Source: Salegentibacter mishustinae
GTDB taxonomy: Bacteria; Bacteroidota; Bacteroidia; Flavobacteriales; Flavobacteriaceae
Direction: 5' to 3'
Length of the DNA stretch: 64,000 bases
NCBI RefSeq assembly: GCF_002900095.1
Contig: NZ_LLKN01000002.1
Coordinates: forward strand, 2,823,940-2,887,939
The position numbers and the translations under genes are program-made. How positions within the stretch are numbered: the first letter of the stretch is position 1; every line of letters begins with the position of its first letter. The notes beneath the pieces were generated by a model, which was not told the DNA's origin, searched no databases, and saw nothing but the letters and a program-made list of their open reading frames with translations. Below, piece by piece: positions 52,682 to 61,425 of the stretch.

Positions 52682-52780
52682 ATGCCTTCTACAATTTTAA
52701 AACAATATAAAGGAACTGAAGCTGTTGCAGGTGAACTTGATGGGTTAGTTAGTAATATTATTGCAGAAGTAACAAAATAA
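52682..52780 (+). CDS. Short frame, 32 aa, possible gene remnant
   Basis: MPSTILKQYKGTEAVAGELD followed by GLVSNIIAEVTK. It looks like the C-terminal end of a longer protein, as the peptide has helix-forming composition but no domain. It sits between merP and the 240-residue membrane protein, in an otherwise empty stretch. Confidence 0.3.
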   Translation: MPSTILKQYKGTEAVAGELDGLVSNIIAEVTK

Positions 52781-52791
52781 ATCTATAAGCT

Positions 52792-53514
52792 ATGTTGAAT
52801 AAAAAATCTTTTTTATCCTTATTAGCCTTGTTTACAGGAGGATTTGTGCCTATAAACTTAATTGTGCTTTCTTTTGGCTATGCCCAATATTTCAAGGGAA
52901 TCACAATGGGACCGAAAGTCATTAAAACAGCCCATGAATTTGGTGAGCCATATATGCTATTTGTATATATCCCTTCTATGCTCATCTTAACATGGATTAT
53001 TTTTTACAGCAAGAAAAATTTCCCTGATCTATATAAACGAATTGTCGTGGGCCTCTTAGCAGGGGCAATAGCTACTATAGGTCTGGACTGGCTTCGTCAG
53101 ATGGGGGTGATAGCCAGCTGGTTACCGGGAGATACTCCGGAAATGTTCGGGAAGATGGTAACGGGTAGTTCCGACTTTAATTCGTATTACTGGATAGGTC
53201 AATTGATCCATTTTATGAACGGTGCAAGTTTTGGATTGATATTTACCCTGGTATTTGGAAACTTTATCTCATATAATAAAACGGTTTTATGGGCAATAGG
53301 CTGGATGCTGATTATGGAGTTAGGCATGATGACCGGCCCTCCTATGGGACCGATGGTTGGGCTTTTTGGCATCAAATATATGTGGCCTCAATTATTTTTG
53401 ATCACCCTTGCGGCCCATATTGTCCACGGTACCATTTTAGGATTGTTGGTACACCACTGGCTGGGGATTAACCATACCAAATGGCTAATTCCATTTTTAA
53501 AAGATAAATCATAA
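52792..53514 (+). CDS. Membrane protein of the mer operon, 240 aa, unknown
   Basis: Not recognised. Six or so membrane helices, with methionine- and histidine-rich loops (for example FGKMVTGSSDF, GMMTGPPMGPMVGLFG, AAHIVHGTILGLLVHHWLG). The MxM and HxxxH patterns could bind soft metals. It is encoded between merP and merA on the same strand, so a role in mercury transport is plausible. Confidence 0.7.
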   Translation: MLNKKSFLSLLALFTGGFVPINLIVLSFGYAQYFKGITMGPKVIKTAHEFGEPYMLFVYIPSMLILTWIIFYSKKNFPDLYKRIVVGLLAGAIATIGLDWLRQMGVIASWLPGDTPEMFGKMVTGSSDFNSYYWIGQLIHFMNGASFGLIFTLVFGNFISYNKTVLWAIGWMLIMELGMMTGPPMGPMVGLFGIKYMWPQLFLITLAAHIVHGTILGLLVHHWLGINHTKWLIPFLKDKS

Positions 53515-53564
53515 TCAAAAATAAATTGGGTAGTAATTACCCTCAATATAAAAATAAAATAAAT

Positions 53565-55208
53565 ATGCAGAAAGAGATCACTTTGCCCATTCAGGGTATG
53601 ACCTGTACCGGTTGTGCTACAGGCATCGAAAAAAAAGTAAAGCAATTAGAAGGAGTTATAGCATTAGATGTATCTTATCCTAAAGGCGAAGGAAAATTCA
53701 TCTTTGATTCCAGCACCACATCTCAGCAAGATATTATTGATAACATAGAAATGTCTGGCCAATATAAAGCTAGTAACGGCCAACAGGTTTCAGATAAAAA
53801 TAATTTTGACCTTATCATTGTTGGTGGAGGGTCAGCCGCATTTTCAGCAGCCATAAAAGCTGAAAGTTTAGGTCTTAAAACCCTTATGGTAAACGCGGGC
53901 TTGAATTTTGGCGGCACTTGTGTTAATGTAGGCTGTGTTCCTTCAAAAAACTTAATAAGAGCTGCCGAAACGGCATATCACGCAACCCATTCTAATTTTC
54001 AAGGGATCAGGCCTAAAGGTGTAGATATAGATTTTAGCCAGGTTATTAAAGATAAAAAAGACCTGGTAGCGGCCCTGCAGCAACAGAAATATATGGATGT
54101 GGTAAAAGATTTTAAGAACCTGGCCATGTTAACAGGATGGGCTGAGTTTGTGGATAAAGGTACCATTATTGTTGATGGGAAAGATACTTACACAGCCACA
54201 AACATTCTTATTGCGACCGGAGCTACCACCTACATCCCTAATATTGAAGGATTAAATGAGGTTGGCTATCTAACCAATGTATCCTTATTCGATTTAGAAG
54301 AAAAACCGCAAAGCCTGACCATTATGGGTGCGGGCTATATCGGGTTAGAAATTGCCATGGCATACAATAGATTGGGCGTAAAAGTGCGTATCATAGAATT
54401 CACCGACAGGCCTTTAAGAAGCCAGACCAAGGACATAACAGATGTGCTCGAAGCACAAATGAAGAAGGAAGGAATAGAAATCCTGCCTAATTTTCGAGCC
54501 TTTAAATTTGAAAAACAGGGAGCGGATACTATTATTCATTGTAACTGTCCCGACGGTACTACCACACAAATTATTGAAAAAGGCAAAATAGTGGTTGCCA
54601 CAGGAACAAAACCTAATACTTCTAAACTAGGACTGGATAAGATCAAAATGAACCTTTCAGCGGTGGGACATGTTTTGGTGAACGAAAAGATGGAAACCAA
54701 TATATCCAATATTTTTGCTGCCGGGGATGTTACCCAGACCCCTCCTTTTGTTTATACTGCAGCCACTGAAGGAAGTACTGCTGTAAGCAATGCGTTCTCA
54801 CTTTCAAAAACCGGTATCGATTATTCTTCATTGCCTTGGGTAGTATTTACGGACCCTCAAGTTGCTGGGGCAGGTATGGACGAAATAGTAGCCGAAGAAG
54901 CCGGCCTTCCCTTCGAAGTGTCTAAATTAGACCTTAGCCATGTTCCCAGGGCTTTGGCCGCACAGGATACCAGAGGGTTTATTAAACTCATACGTAATAC
55001 TGAAACCGATAAATTAATTGGCGCCAGAGTAATCGCACCCGAAGGAGGTGAATTGATACAACAATTAAGTATGGCCATAAAGTTTGGTATAACCGTAAAA
55101 GATTTGGCAGAAAGCTTTTATCCTTATTTAACCTTAGGAGAAGGGATAAAACTGGCAGCTATTACTTTTGGAAAGGATGTTTCTAAATTAAGCTGTTGTG
55201 CCAGCTAA
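53565..55208 (+). CDS. merA: Mercuric reductase MerA
   Basis: A 547-residue flavoprotein (ATG at 53565, chosen over an upstream TTG). It has an N-terminal HMA domain (GMTCTGC at 11-17), FAD-binding GGGSAAFSAA near 87-96, the redox disulfide C119/C124 in GTCVNVGC, NAD(P)H-binding GAGYIGLEIA, and the C-terminal vicinal cysteines C544 and C545 that receive Hg(II). It reduces Hg(II) to volatile Hg(0) with NADPH. All catalytic features are present, so it is likely active. Confidence 0.96.
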   Translation: MQKEITLPIQGMTCTGCATGIEKKVKQLEGVIALDVSYPKGEGKFIFDSSTTSQQDIIDNIEMSGQYKASNGQQVSDKNNFDLIIVGGGSAAFSAAIKAESLGLKTLMVNAGLNFGGTCVNVGCVPSKNLIRAAETAYHATHSNFQGIRPKGVDIDFSQVIKDKKDLVAALQQQKYMDVVKDFKNLAMLTGWAEFVDKGTIIVDGKDTYTATNILIATGATTYIPNIEGLNEVGYLTNVSLFDLEEKPQSLTIMGAGYIGLEIAMAYNRLGVKVRIIEFTDRPLRSQTKDITDVLEAQMKKEGIEILPNFRAFKFEKQGADTIIHCNCPDGTTTQIIEKGKIVVATGTKPNTSKLGLDKIKMNLSAVGHVLVNEKMETNISNIFAAGDVTQTPPFVYTAATEGSTAVSNAFSLSKTGIDYSSLPWVVFTDPQVAGAGMDEIVAEEAGLPFEVSKLDLSHVPRALAAQDTRGFIKLIRNTETDKLIGARVIAPEGGELIQQLSMAIKFGITVKDLAESFYPYLTLGEGIKLAAITFGKDVSKLSCCAS

Positions 55209-55212
55209 TAGT

Positions 55213-55815
55213 ATGGGAGTTTCACGATGTATTCAATTGAAGAAAGGGATCATGCCGGGATTATTGCTAATCCCGGATATTACTGGCTTTACTAAATATA
55301 TTAACGAGGCAGATCTACAATACAGTCAGATTACTATCGCACTCTTGCTGGAGGCAATACTTAAAAACAACAAATTAGGGCTTCAGGTTTCAGAAATAGA
55401 AGGTGATGCCATACTGTTTTATAGTTTCAAAAAAGATTATACTGTAGATGAAATTATAGAACAATGTTTTTTAATGCATCGAGCGTTTCACCATCAATTA
55501 AAGCAAATAATTGAAACAGATTGTTCGTGTGGGGCATGTACGCTTTTAGGAGAGCTTAGTTTAAAGTTCATTCTCCATTATGGAGAATTGGGATCTGTTA
55601 TGATCAATGATTTTTGCAAACTCTATGGTAAGGAAGTAATTATAGCCCATAGATTATTGAAAAATGATTTGGCACTCAAAGAGTATATCCTTGCTACGGA
55701 AGATTTCTTTACCCAGTACGGAACTAATTATATAAGAAATTTACAATTTGAAAAAACATCTCAGGTTATTGATGAAGTCGGGATTATAAATTATCGATTT
55801 CTAAAATTTTATTAA
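55213..55815 (+). CDS. DUF2652-like protein
   Basis: About 200 residues. The pattern LLLIPDITGFTKYI, VSEIEGDAILFYSF and KEYILATEDFF corresponds to DUF2652, a fold related to nucleotide cyclases. Catalytic residues of a working cyclase are not obvious. Several cysteines (CSCGACT) could bind metal. It starts just after merA (GTG within merA is also possible). Its role in the mer operon is unknown. Confidence 0.7.
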   Translation: MGVSRCIQLKKGIMPGLLLIPDITGFTKYINEADLQYSQITIALLLEAILKNNKLGLQVSEIEGDAILFYSFKKDYTVDEIIEQCFLMHRAFHHQLKQIIETDCSCGACTLLGELSLKFILHYGELGSVMINDFCKLYGKEVIIAHRLLKNDLALKEYILATEDFFTQYGTNYIRNLQFEKTSQVIDEVGIINYRFLKFY

Positions 55816-55834
55816 TTGTAATTATTAAAAGCAT

Positions 55835-56446
55835 ATGAAGAAACAGGAAATAATATTTGACGGTCATCAATTTGTGAATGGTTTTGAAAAGATGCTCAAG
55901 GAAATGAACCTTCCCAATAGTGATAAAGTGTATTGGGAATTACTTAAGGGAAGACCCCTGCCTCGAGGTCGCTTTTCTGAAGTGATGGATGTCCCTATAG
56001 ATAAAGCACATCAAATAATACAGCAATACGGAGAGGTCAATAAAGAAGGTGAAATTGTGGGTTATTTAGGACTTTCTTTAAATAAAACTGTACATCAACT
56101 AAACTTTGACAATAAAACTTTGTATGCCTGGTGTGCAATGGATAGTATTTTATTACCCCGGTATCTAATGCATAGATGGGAAATAATATCAATAGATCCT
56201 ATAACCGACATTCCTGTAAAATTGTCTATTTCAGATAATCTTCTAGAATGGACCAGGCCTGTTCCCCTCTTTATTTCATGGGTCGAAAAGGCCGATAGTT
56301 GTGATATCAAATCAAGTTTCTGCCGGCACTCCTTCTTTTTTGGTTCAGAGGATGCCGCAAACAAATGGTTAGAAAAAAATCCATTAGGAAAAATTTCAAA
56401 AGTAGAAGATTTTTTTTCCAATTCTAGCGGGTTTAAATGTTGTTAA
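55835..56446 (+). CDS. merB: Organomercurial lyase MerB
   Basis: A 203-residue protein with the MerB catalytic triad at canonical spacing: C100 and D103 in YAWCAMD and C163 in SSFCRHSFFF. In E. coli MerB these are C96, D99 and C159, with the same distances. The end has ANKWLEKNPLGKISKVEDFF, as in MerB. It cleaves the carbon-mercury bond of methylmercury and similar compounds, and the Hg(II) then goes to MerA. With MerA and MerTP it gives broad-spectrum resistance. Confidence 0.92.
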   Translation: MKKQEIIFDGHQFVNGFEKMLKEMNLPNSDKVYWELLKGRPLPRGRFSEVMDVPIDKAHQIIQQYGEVNKEGEIVGYLGLSLNKTVHQLNFDNKTLYAWCAMDSILLPRYLMHRWEIISIDPITDIPVKLSISDNLLEWTRPVPLFISWVEKADSCDIKSSFCRHSFFFGSEDAANKWLEKNPLGKISKVEDFFSNSSGFKCC

Positions 56447-56552
56447 TTCTATTTGTATGTATATCATAAAGTTATTCTAAACCTTCTTTGGTTTTTAGGA
56501 AAGAAAACGAGATTTATATAAATTAAAAACTAACCAATCTAAAATTTAAATT

Positions 56553-57899
56553 ATGAAAAAGTACGATGTATTTGTAATAGGTTCTGGTATGTCAGGTATG
56601 ACCGCTGCCAATAAATGTGCCTCCAAAGGCCTTAAGGTAGGCATTACCGATGAACTTCCCTATGGTGGAACCTGTGCCCTAAGAGGCTGTGATCCCAAAA
56701 AGGTGATTATAGGCGCAACGGAAGTACGTGATTTTGCAGAAAGGCTTAAAGGAAATGGAATAGATACAGTGCCTAAAGTCAATTGGGAAGATATTATGGC
56801 ATTTAAACAATCTTTTGTGGATGCCATGCCTCCTAAAATTGAAAAAGGATATAAGAATAAAGACATAGACACCTATCATACTTCAGCTAAATTTTTATCT
56901 GATAACACCTTAGAGTTAGGTGATGAAGTTATTGAAGCCGATAAATTTGTGATCGCAACCGGAGCAAAACCCCGGGTACTGGATTTTGAGGGTGGAAATT
57001 TGGCTCTTTCAAGTACAGATTTCCTTAACCTGAAAAAACTACCTGAATCGCTTTTATTTATTGGAGGTGGCTACATTGCCTTTGAATTTGCTCATATCGC
57101 TGCACGGGCTGGTGCCGATGTTACCATATTGCATCGTGGTGATCACCCATTAGAAAACTTTGATCATGACATTGTACAACATCTTGTGAATGCAACCCGA
57201 AACCTGGGAATTAAACTTGTTTTGGAAACTGAAGTCTCTAAAATTGAAAAGAAAGAAGATCATTATGTAGTTACAGGAAAATCAAATGGAAAAGAGGCCA
57301 CTTATAAGACTGACTCTGTCTTTAACTCGGCCGGTCGTCCTCCCGCCATATTTGATTTAGATTTGGAAAAAGCAGGGATATCTTTTTCAAAAAAAGGAAT
57401 TGCGGTAAATGAATACCTTCAAAGTACCTCTAACGCCAATATTTATGCAGCGGGAGATTCGGCAGATTCAAGAGGATTACCCCTTACCCCTGTTGCAGTA
57501 ATGGAAGGGCATGTTGTGGCATCAAATATCATCAAAGGGAACAAGAAAAAAGTTAATTATCCACCAATGCCTTCCGTAGTTTTTACTTTGCCTACCCTGG
57601 CATCAGTAGGATTAACCGAAGCAGAAGCCAAATCAAAACAGATAGAATATCAGGTCAATTATAACCATGCGGAAAGCTGGTTCAATGCAAAAAGACTGAA
57701 TGTTAAGGAATATGCCTACAAAACTATCATTGATAAAGAGAATCAGACTATTCTTGGCGCACATTTAATAGGACCTAACACGGAGGAAACCATCAATTTA
57801 TTTGCCATGGCGATAAAGACCAAAATGAAAATCAATGAGTTAAGAACGATGATCTTTACGTATCCAACTTTGTCATCAGATATCCCTCATATGCTTTAA
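56553..57899 (+). CDS. MerA-related pyridine nucleotide-disulfide oxidoreductase
   Basis: A 448-residue flavoprotein. FAD-binding GSGMSGMTAANKC, redox pair C41/C46 in GGTCALRGC, NAD(P)H-binding GGGYIAFEFA and a dimerization domain near 330-448. It has no HMA domain and no C-terminal vicinal cysteines, so it is not a classical MerA. It may keep low-molecular-weight thiols or a metal chaperone reduced. A 100-bp gap separates it from merB. Confidence 0.85.
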   Translation: MKKYDVFVIGSGMSGMTAANKCASKGLKVGITDELPYGGTCALRGCDPKKVIIGATEVRDFAERLKGNGIDTVPKVNWEDIMAFKQSFVDAMPPKIEKGYKNKDIDTYHTSAKFLSDNTLELGDEVIEADKFVIATGAKPRVLDFEGGNLALSSTDFLNLKKLPESLLFIGGGYIAFEFAHIAARAGADVTILHRGDHPLENFDHDIVQHLVNATRNLGIKLVLETEVSKIEKKEDHYVVTGKSNGKEATYKTDSVFNSAGRPPAIFDLDLEKAGISFSKKGIAVNEYLQSTSNANIYAAGDSADSRGLPLTPVAVMEGHVVASNIIKGNKKKVNYPPMPSVVFTLPTLASVGLTEAEAKSKQIEYQVNYNHAESWFNAKRLNVKEYAYKTIIDKENQTILGAHLIGPNTEETINLFAMAIKTKMKINELRTMIFTYPTLSSDIPHML

Positions 57900-57912
57900 A
57901 AATAAATAGATT

Positions 57913-58119
57913 ATGGAAATAGAACTAGTTTCTACCATTACATGTCCTGGTTGCGGACACACAAAAGAAGAGGAAATGCCCACAACAGCCTGTCAGTTTT
58001 TTTACCAATGTGATAATTGCAAGCATTTATTAAAACCAAAAGAAGGTGATTGCTGTGTTTATTGTTCTTATGGTAATGTTGCCTGTCCACCCATTCAGGA
58101 AGGAACAAATTGCTGCTAA
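57913..58119 (+). CDS. GDCCVxC-domain small cysteine-rich protein
   Basis: A 68-residue protein with CPGC at 11-14, then C27, C33, C36, GDCCVYC (45-51), C58 and a terminal CC. This is the signature of the GDCCVxC family, some members of which are selenoproteins, and which is often found beside mercury-resistance genes. A thiol-rich metal buffer is the likely role. 14 bp after the oxidoreductase gene. Confidence 0.85.
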   Translation: MEIELVSTITCPGCGHTKEEEMPTTACQFFYQCDNCKHLLKPKEGDCCVYCSYGNVACPPIQEGTNCC

Positions 58120-58138
58120 AAATTTAAAATACTTTTGG

Positions 58139-58166
58139 TGACCTCCCCCACTCCAGATGTATCTTG
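58139..58166 (+). promoter_or_regulatory. C-rich promoter box 1 (before the CsoR-like gene)
   Basis: GACCTCCCCC followed 20 bp downstream by a -7-like TATCTTG at 58160. Same geometry as boxes 2-5. Located 16 bp before the CsoR-like ATG, so autoregulation is likely. Confidence 0.6.
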
Positions 58167-58181
58167 CTGAAAATTAAAAGT

Positions 58182-58556
58182 ATGATTCCTAGAGATCTAA
58201 GTAAAGATATAAAAACTCGCTTGCAGAGCATCAGCGGCCAGCTTAACGGACTTATAAAAATGCTGGATGAAAATAAAGATCCAGAAAAGATTCTGATCCA
58301 GTTCAAAGCGGCGCAAAAAGGACTTGATAAGGCGCATTTTCTTCTTTTAGATGAAGTGTACCGCAAAGCGCTGGCGATCACAATTTCAGAAACTGTGGAA
58401 GCCTGTCCCGGTAATTGCGGTAATGAAGAGCGAATTGAATTTATTCGCAAACAATTTCCCGACCTTGAGCTTAACAGCCTTACCGATAAAATGAAGGAGA
58501 TTGATGAACTTAAACGAAGGCTGGAATCTTACATTTCCGAAAATAGATCAGAGTAA
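58182..58556 (+). CDS. CsoR/RcnR-family regulator without the canonical copper ligands
   Basis: A 124-residue all-helical regulator (ATG at 58182; an upstream TTG is possible). RLQSISGQLNGLIKML and ILIQFKAAQKGLDKAHFLLLDEV fit the CsoR fold. Aligned with CsoR, the first cysteine is missing (DENKDPEK), and the H and C of the EEHLRHC motif are replaced by V and A (LDEVYRKAL). Instead there is a CPGNC motif later, and the C-terminus is a coiled coil. So the inducer is unlikely to be Cu(I) bound in the usual way. It is the probable repressor of the five C-rich promoters. Confidence 0.75.
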   Translation: MIPRDLSKDIKTRLQSISGQLNGLIKMLDENKDPEKILIQFKAAQKGLDKAHFLLLDEVYRKALAITISETVEACPGNCGNEERIEFIRKQFPDLELNSLTDKMKEIDELKRRLESYISENRSE

Positions 58557-58593
58557 AACATTCAAAAATTTTCCATTTAATTTTAATACTAAT

Positions 58594-58624
58594 AAAAATC
58601 TGTCGTAAAAAAGCAGGTTTTTTT
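58594..58624 (+). terminator. Terminator after the CsoR-like gene
   Basis: A 9-bp stem AAAAATCTG (58594-58602) with CAGGTTTTT (58614-58622, one G-U) followed by T, leading directly to promoter box 2. Confidence 0.6.
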
Positions 58625-58631
58625 ATTTGGA

Positions 58632-58659
58632 GACCACCCCGGTTCCGCTCTTATCTTTG
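58632..58659 (+). promoter_or_regulatory. C-rich promoter box 2
   Basis: GACCACCCCGGTT, with -7 element TATCTTTG (58652-58659) 20 bp downstream of the box start. Precedes the thioredoxin-like gene. Confidence 0.7.
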
Positions 58660-58714
58660 GATTGTTCTTTAATAAGAAGGATAAAACTGATTGTTAATTT
58701 AAATTCAAAAAAAA

Positions 58715-58987
58715 ATGAAAAGACAAATAGAAATATTTACGGCAAATTGTCCGGTTTGTGATCCGGTTGTAAAAATGGTGAAAGAGTTGTCCTGCGATAG
58801 TTGCGAGATTACCACCTATAACCTGGTGGAACAATGTGAGGATAAGACCTGTATAGACAAAGTGCAGGAGTACGGTGTAAAGAGAATTCCCGCGGTGGCG
58901 GTTGATGGAAAATTGCTTGAGTGCTGTACAAACAATGGTATAAGCAAAGAAAAACTTATCGAAGCAGGAATAGGAAAAGCCAGTTAG
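58715..58987 (+). CDS. Small thioredoxin/glutaredoxin-like protein
   Basis: A 90-residue protein with CPVC at 12-15, further cysteines at CDSC, CEDKTC and CC, and the cis-proline segment RIPAVAVDGK. It fits a small glutaredoxin-like thiol protein. It could transfer metal or electrons within the resistance system. Own promoter and terminator, so it is a single-gene unit under the shared control box. Confidence 0.82.
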   Translation: MKRQIEIFTANCPVCDPVVKMVKELSCDSCEITTYNLVEQCEDKTCIDKVQEYGVKRIPAVAVDGKLLECCTNNGISKEKLIEAGIGKAS

Positions 58988-59027
58988 CAAAACCATCGTA
59001 CTGAAATTAAAATCTGAAACTTTTTAT

Positions 59028-59055
59028 GGCAGCCATTTTTGGCTGCCTTTTTTTT
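59028..59055 (+). terminator. Rho-independent terminator
   Basis: GGCAGCC (59028-59034) with GGCTGCC (59041-59047), then nine T. Ends the thioredoxin-like transcript. Confidence 0.9.
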
Positions 59056-59096
59056 TAATCAAATTAAAATGTTAAATCTTTATTAATCGGCTTGCC

Positions 59097-59124
59097 TACC
59101 CCCCGGGCTATGAGTCGATATTTG
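59097..59124 (+). promoter_or_regulatory. C-rich promoter box 3
   Basis: TACCCCCCGGG with the -7-like GATATTTG at 59117-59124, 20 bp from the box start. Precedes the four-helix copper-binding-like gene. Confidence 0.6.
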
Positions 59125-59198
59125 AAAAGAGGTTCGGCTCTTAATCTTTTATTTCTGATTTCCGAGCAAATCAGGAAGTAACTAAAACCATTTAAATT

Positions 59199-59525
59199 AT
59201 GAAACCATTAAGTTCAGAAATGCAAAAATGTATCGATGATTGCAACGCCTGCATTACTGCGGCGAGAATTTGCCTTGACCAACATTTGGGGGAACCAGAC
59301 ATGAAAGAATGCCACAAATTTTGTCTGGATTGTATTGCTTTATGCACAGCCTGTGTTCAACTACTTGCAAGCCAGTCTGATTATTCAAAACGCCTATGTG
59401 CCATTTGTGCCGACTTATGTAAAGCCTGTGCTGATGAATGTGCAAAGTTTGACAGTGAAGTTTGCCAGCAATGCGCAGAAAAATGTCGAACCTGTGCCGA
59501 AAGCTGTAAAGAAATGGCAGCTTAA
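59199..59525 (+). CDS. Four-helix-bundle cysteine-rich protein (DUF326/Csp-like)
   Basis: A 108-residue protein with 17 or so cysteines spaced as CxxxC or CxxC along four helices (for example CIDDCNACITAARIC, CAICADLCKACADEC). Csp proteins store Cu(I) inside such a bundle; other soft metals would also fit. No signal peptide is seen, so it is cytosolic. Single-gene unit with box 3 before and a strong terminator after. Confidence 0.9.
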   Translation: MKPLSSEMQKCIDDCNACITAARICLDQHLGEPDMKECHKFCLDCIALCTACVQLLASQSDYSKRLCAICADLCKACADECAKFDSEVCQQCAEKCRTCAESCKEMAA

Positions 59526-59545
59526 AAAAAATGTAAAAAAATTTT

Positions 59546-59579
59546 AAAAGGAGCGGCTAAAAAGTTGCTCCTTTTTTTT
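59546..59579 (+). terminator. Rho-independent terminator
   Basis: AAAAGGAGC (59546-59554) with GCTCCTTTT (59567-59575), followed by T. Ends the DUF326-like transcript. Confidence 0.9.
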
Positions 59580-59602
59580 AATAAAGAAAGCTAACATTAG
59601 GA

Positions 59603-59630
59603 TACCACCCCAGGTTAGATTTTATGTTTG
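59603..59630 (+). promoter_or_regulatory. C-rich promoter box 4
   Basis: TACCACCCCAGGTT with -7 element TATGTTTG (59623-59630), again 20 bp from the box start. Precedes the MFS operon. Confidence 0.7.
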
Positions 59631-59719
59631 ACATCTTTATAACTGTGAGATGGCAGTTTATTCAAGAAGCCAAATAAATATAACAGCTTTAAAATTCCCA
59701 GTAAAAATAATACAGAGTA

Positions 59720-60919
59720 ATGGAAAATCCCAATTCAAATAAACCCTTAAAAACCATTTTTGCTCCCCTGGCCATGGCAGCGGGCTTAATATTTTTTCAG
59801 GCGTATATGATAGCGCCACTTATTCCTAAACTGGCAACTATTTTTAATGTATCAGAACAGCGGATTGGTCTTATAGTACCAGCTTATATGCTGGCTTACG
59901 GAGTTTCAGTCCTGTTTTATGGTTTCATATCCGATAAATTTGGAAGAAAACGCATACTTCAAATATCCCTACTGGCTTTTATTGTATTAACAGCGATAAC
60001 CGCCCTGGTGCAATCTGCTTCACAACTCATCCTGTTACGATTGCTAACGGGTTTAGGGGCAAGCGGTGTGGTGCCAATGTCCCTGGCACTTGTAGGAGAT
60101 ATGTTCAAACCTTCAGAGAGAGGGAGACCCCTGGGACTTTTATTTGCCGCTATGGAAGGGGGAATGGCTTTAGGTTCTACCGCCGGGGTAATGTTGGAAC
60201 CTTATACAGGCTGGCGTATGTTATTTTTGGCAACTGCCCTCTTGGCCGCTTTGGCTTTGTGGATACAAGTAGCCCGAATGGGCTGGAAACAGGAACCTCA
60301 TAAATCCAATCGTACTTCATTCAAAAAAATGGTAGGTGGGTTTTACAGGCTACTTGCTTTCCCACGCGGGTTAAGGACCTATTTATTTGTATTCTGGAAT
60401 GGGATCTTCCATTCAGGTATTTATACCTGGTTAGGGGTCTATTTTGTACAAAAGTATGATCTGGGGCCAATAGAAATTGGTTTGGCCATTCTGGGTTATG
60501 GCCTGCCAGGATTTTTCTTTGGTTCCCTTATAGGGCGCGCAGCCGATCGCAGGGGGCGATATCCTATTATTTTAACAGGCTTGGCAACAGCGGCCATAGC
60601 AACAGCCAGTCTCGCCCTGGAAATACCCGTTCTTGTCGCGGCCCTTGCAGTCACCTTGATCTCTTTGGGATACGACCTCACTCAACCTCTATTTGCAGGT
60701 ATAGTAACCGAATTGGGTGGTAAAACAAAGGGAGGCCAGGCCATGGGACTGAATGTTTTTGCATTGTTTACCGGCTTTGGCCTTGGGAGCTTATTGTTTG
60801 GGGAATTATTGAAATTAGGATTAGATCAGGCGTTAATTATTTTTGCGGTTGTACAGGCAGTATTTACGATTGTAGCCGCAAAACTTTTGCAGACAGAAAT
60901 GAAATTATCAATAAAATGA
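59720..60919 (+). CDS. Major facilitator superfamily transporter
   Basis: A 399-residue protein with 12 membrane helices. The MFS loop signature is FISDKFGRKRIL after helix 2, and a second copy RAADRRGRYPI after helix 8. Start is MENPNSNKPLKTIFAPLAM. Drug, metal-ligand or sugar export cannot be decided, although its position under the shared metal-control box suggests efflux. The next gene overlaps by four bases (ATGA). Confidence 0.88.
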   Translation: MENPNSNKPLKTIFAPLAMAAGLIFFQAYMIAPLIPKLATIFNVSEQRIGLIVPAYMLAYGVSVLFYGFISDKFGRKRILQISLLAFIVLTAITALVQSASQLILLRLLTGLGASGVVPMSLALVGDMFKPSERGRPLGLLFAAMEGGMALGSTAGVMLEPYTGWRMLFLATALLAALALWIQVARMGWKQEPHKSNRTSFKKMVGGFYRLLAFPRGLRTYLFVFWNGIFHSGIYTWLGVYFVQKYDLGPIEIGLAILGYGLPGFFFGSLIGRAADRRGRYPIILTGLATAAIATASLALEIPVLVAALAVTLISLGYDLTQPLFAGIVTELGGKTKGGQAMGLNVFALFTGFGLGSLLFGELLKLGLDQALIIFAVVQAVFTIVAAKLLQTEMKLSIK

Positions 60920-61371
60920 TAAGCTATAACATCCATTTAGATTCTGGTAAGGCCATAACTTTTTTAAGGTGGAGCATTGGCATAATTTTCATCTGGTTTG
61001 GGATGGTTAAATTTTTTATTGGTCTGAGCCCGGCAGAAGATTTGGCTTCCTCAACCATTTGTACCCTGAGCGGCCATTTCCTTCCACAAGGAAGTTGTAT
61101 GCCTATATTGGCTATTTTTCAAAGCCTTATTGGCATATCCTTGTAATTGGGGAAGTTTTTGAAATGGGCTTTAGGCTTATTTTTCCTGCATATGTTAGGA
61201 ACTTTTTCAACCTTCTTCATTTTTCCCGAACAAATGTTCTCCCATTTCCCATTTGTATTAACTATGAAAGGTCAATATGTAATGAAAAATATAATCATAC
61301 TGGCAGCAGTGACCAGTATTTGGGCCTCAACAAGAAAAATGGTGTCAATAAGGGATGATCCCAAAAAATAG
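60916..61371 (+). pseudogene. DoxX/DUF417-like membrane protein with an in-frame stop
   Basis: Residues 1-76 and 78-151 are in the same frame, separated only by TAA at 61144-61146. The sequence continues across it naturally: SLIGISL, stop, LGKFLKWALGLFFLHMLGTF, with four membrane helices in total. A single substitution of TTA to TAA would explain it. Two shorter polypeptides may be made instead. It is coupled to the MFS gene by an ATGA overlap. Confidence 0.75.
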
Positions 61372-61425
61372 AATGTGCTGCAAACAATTTTTTAAAGCCT
61401 ATTTTAAATATAAAATTTTTAGCCT

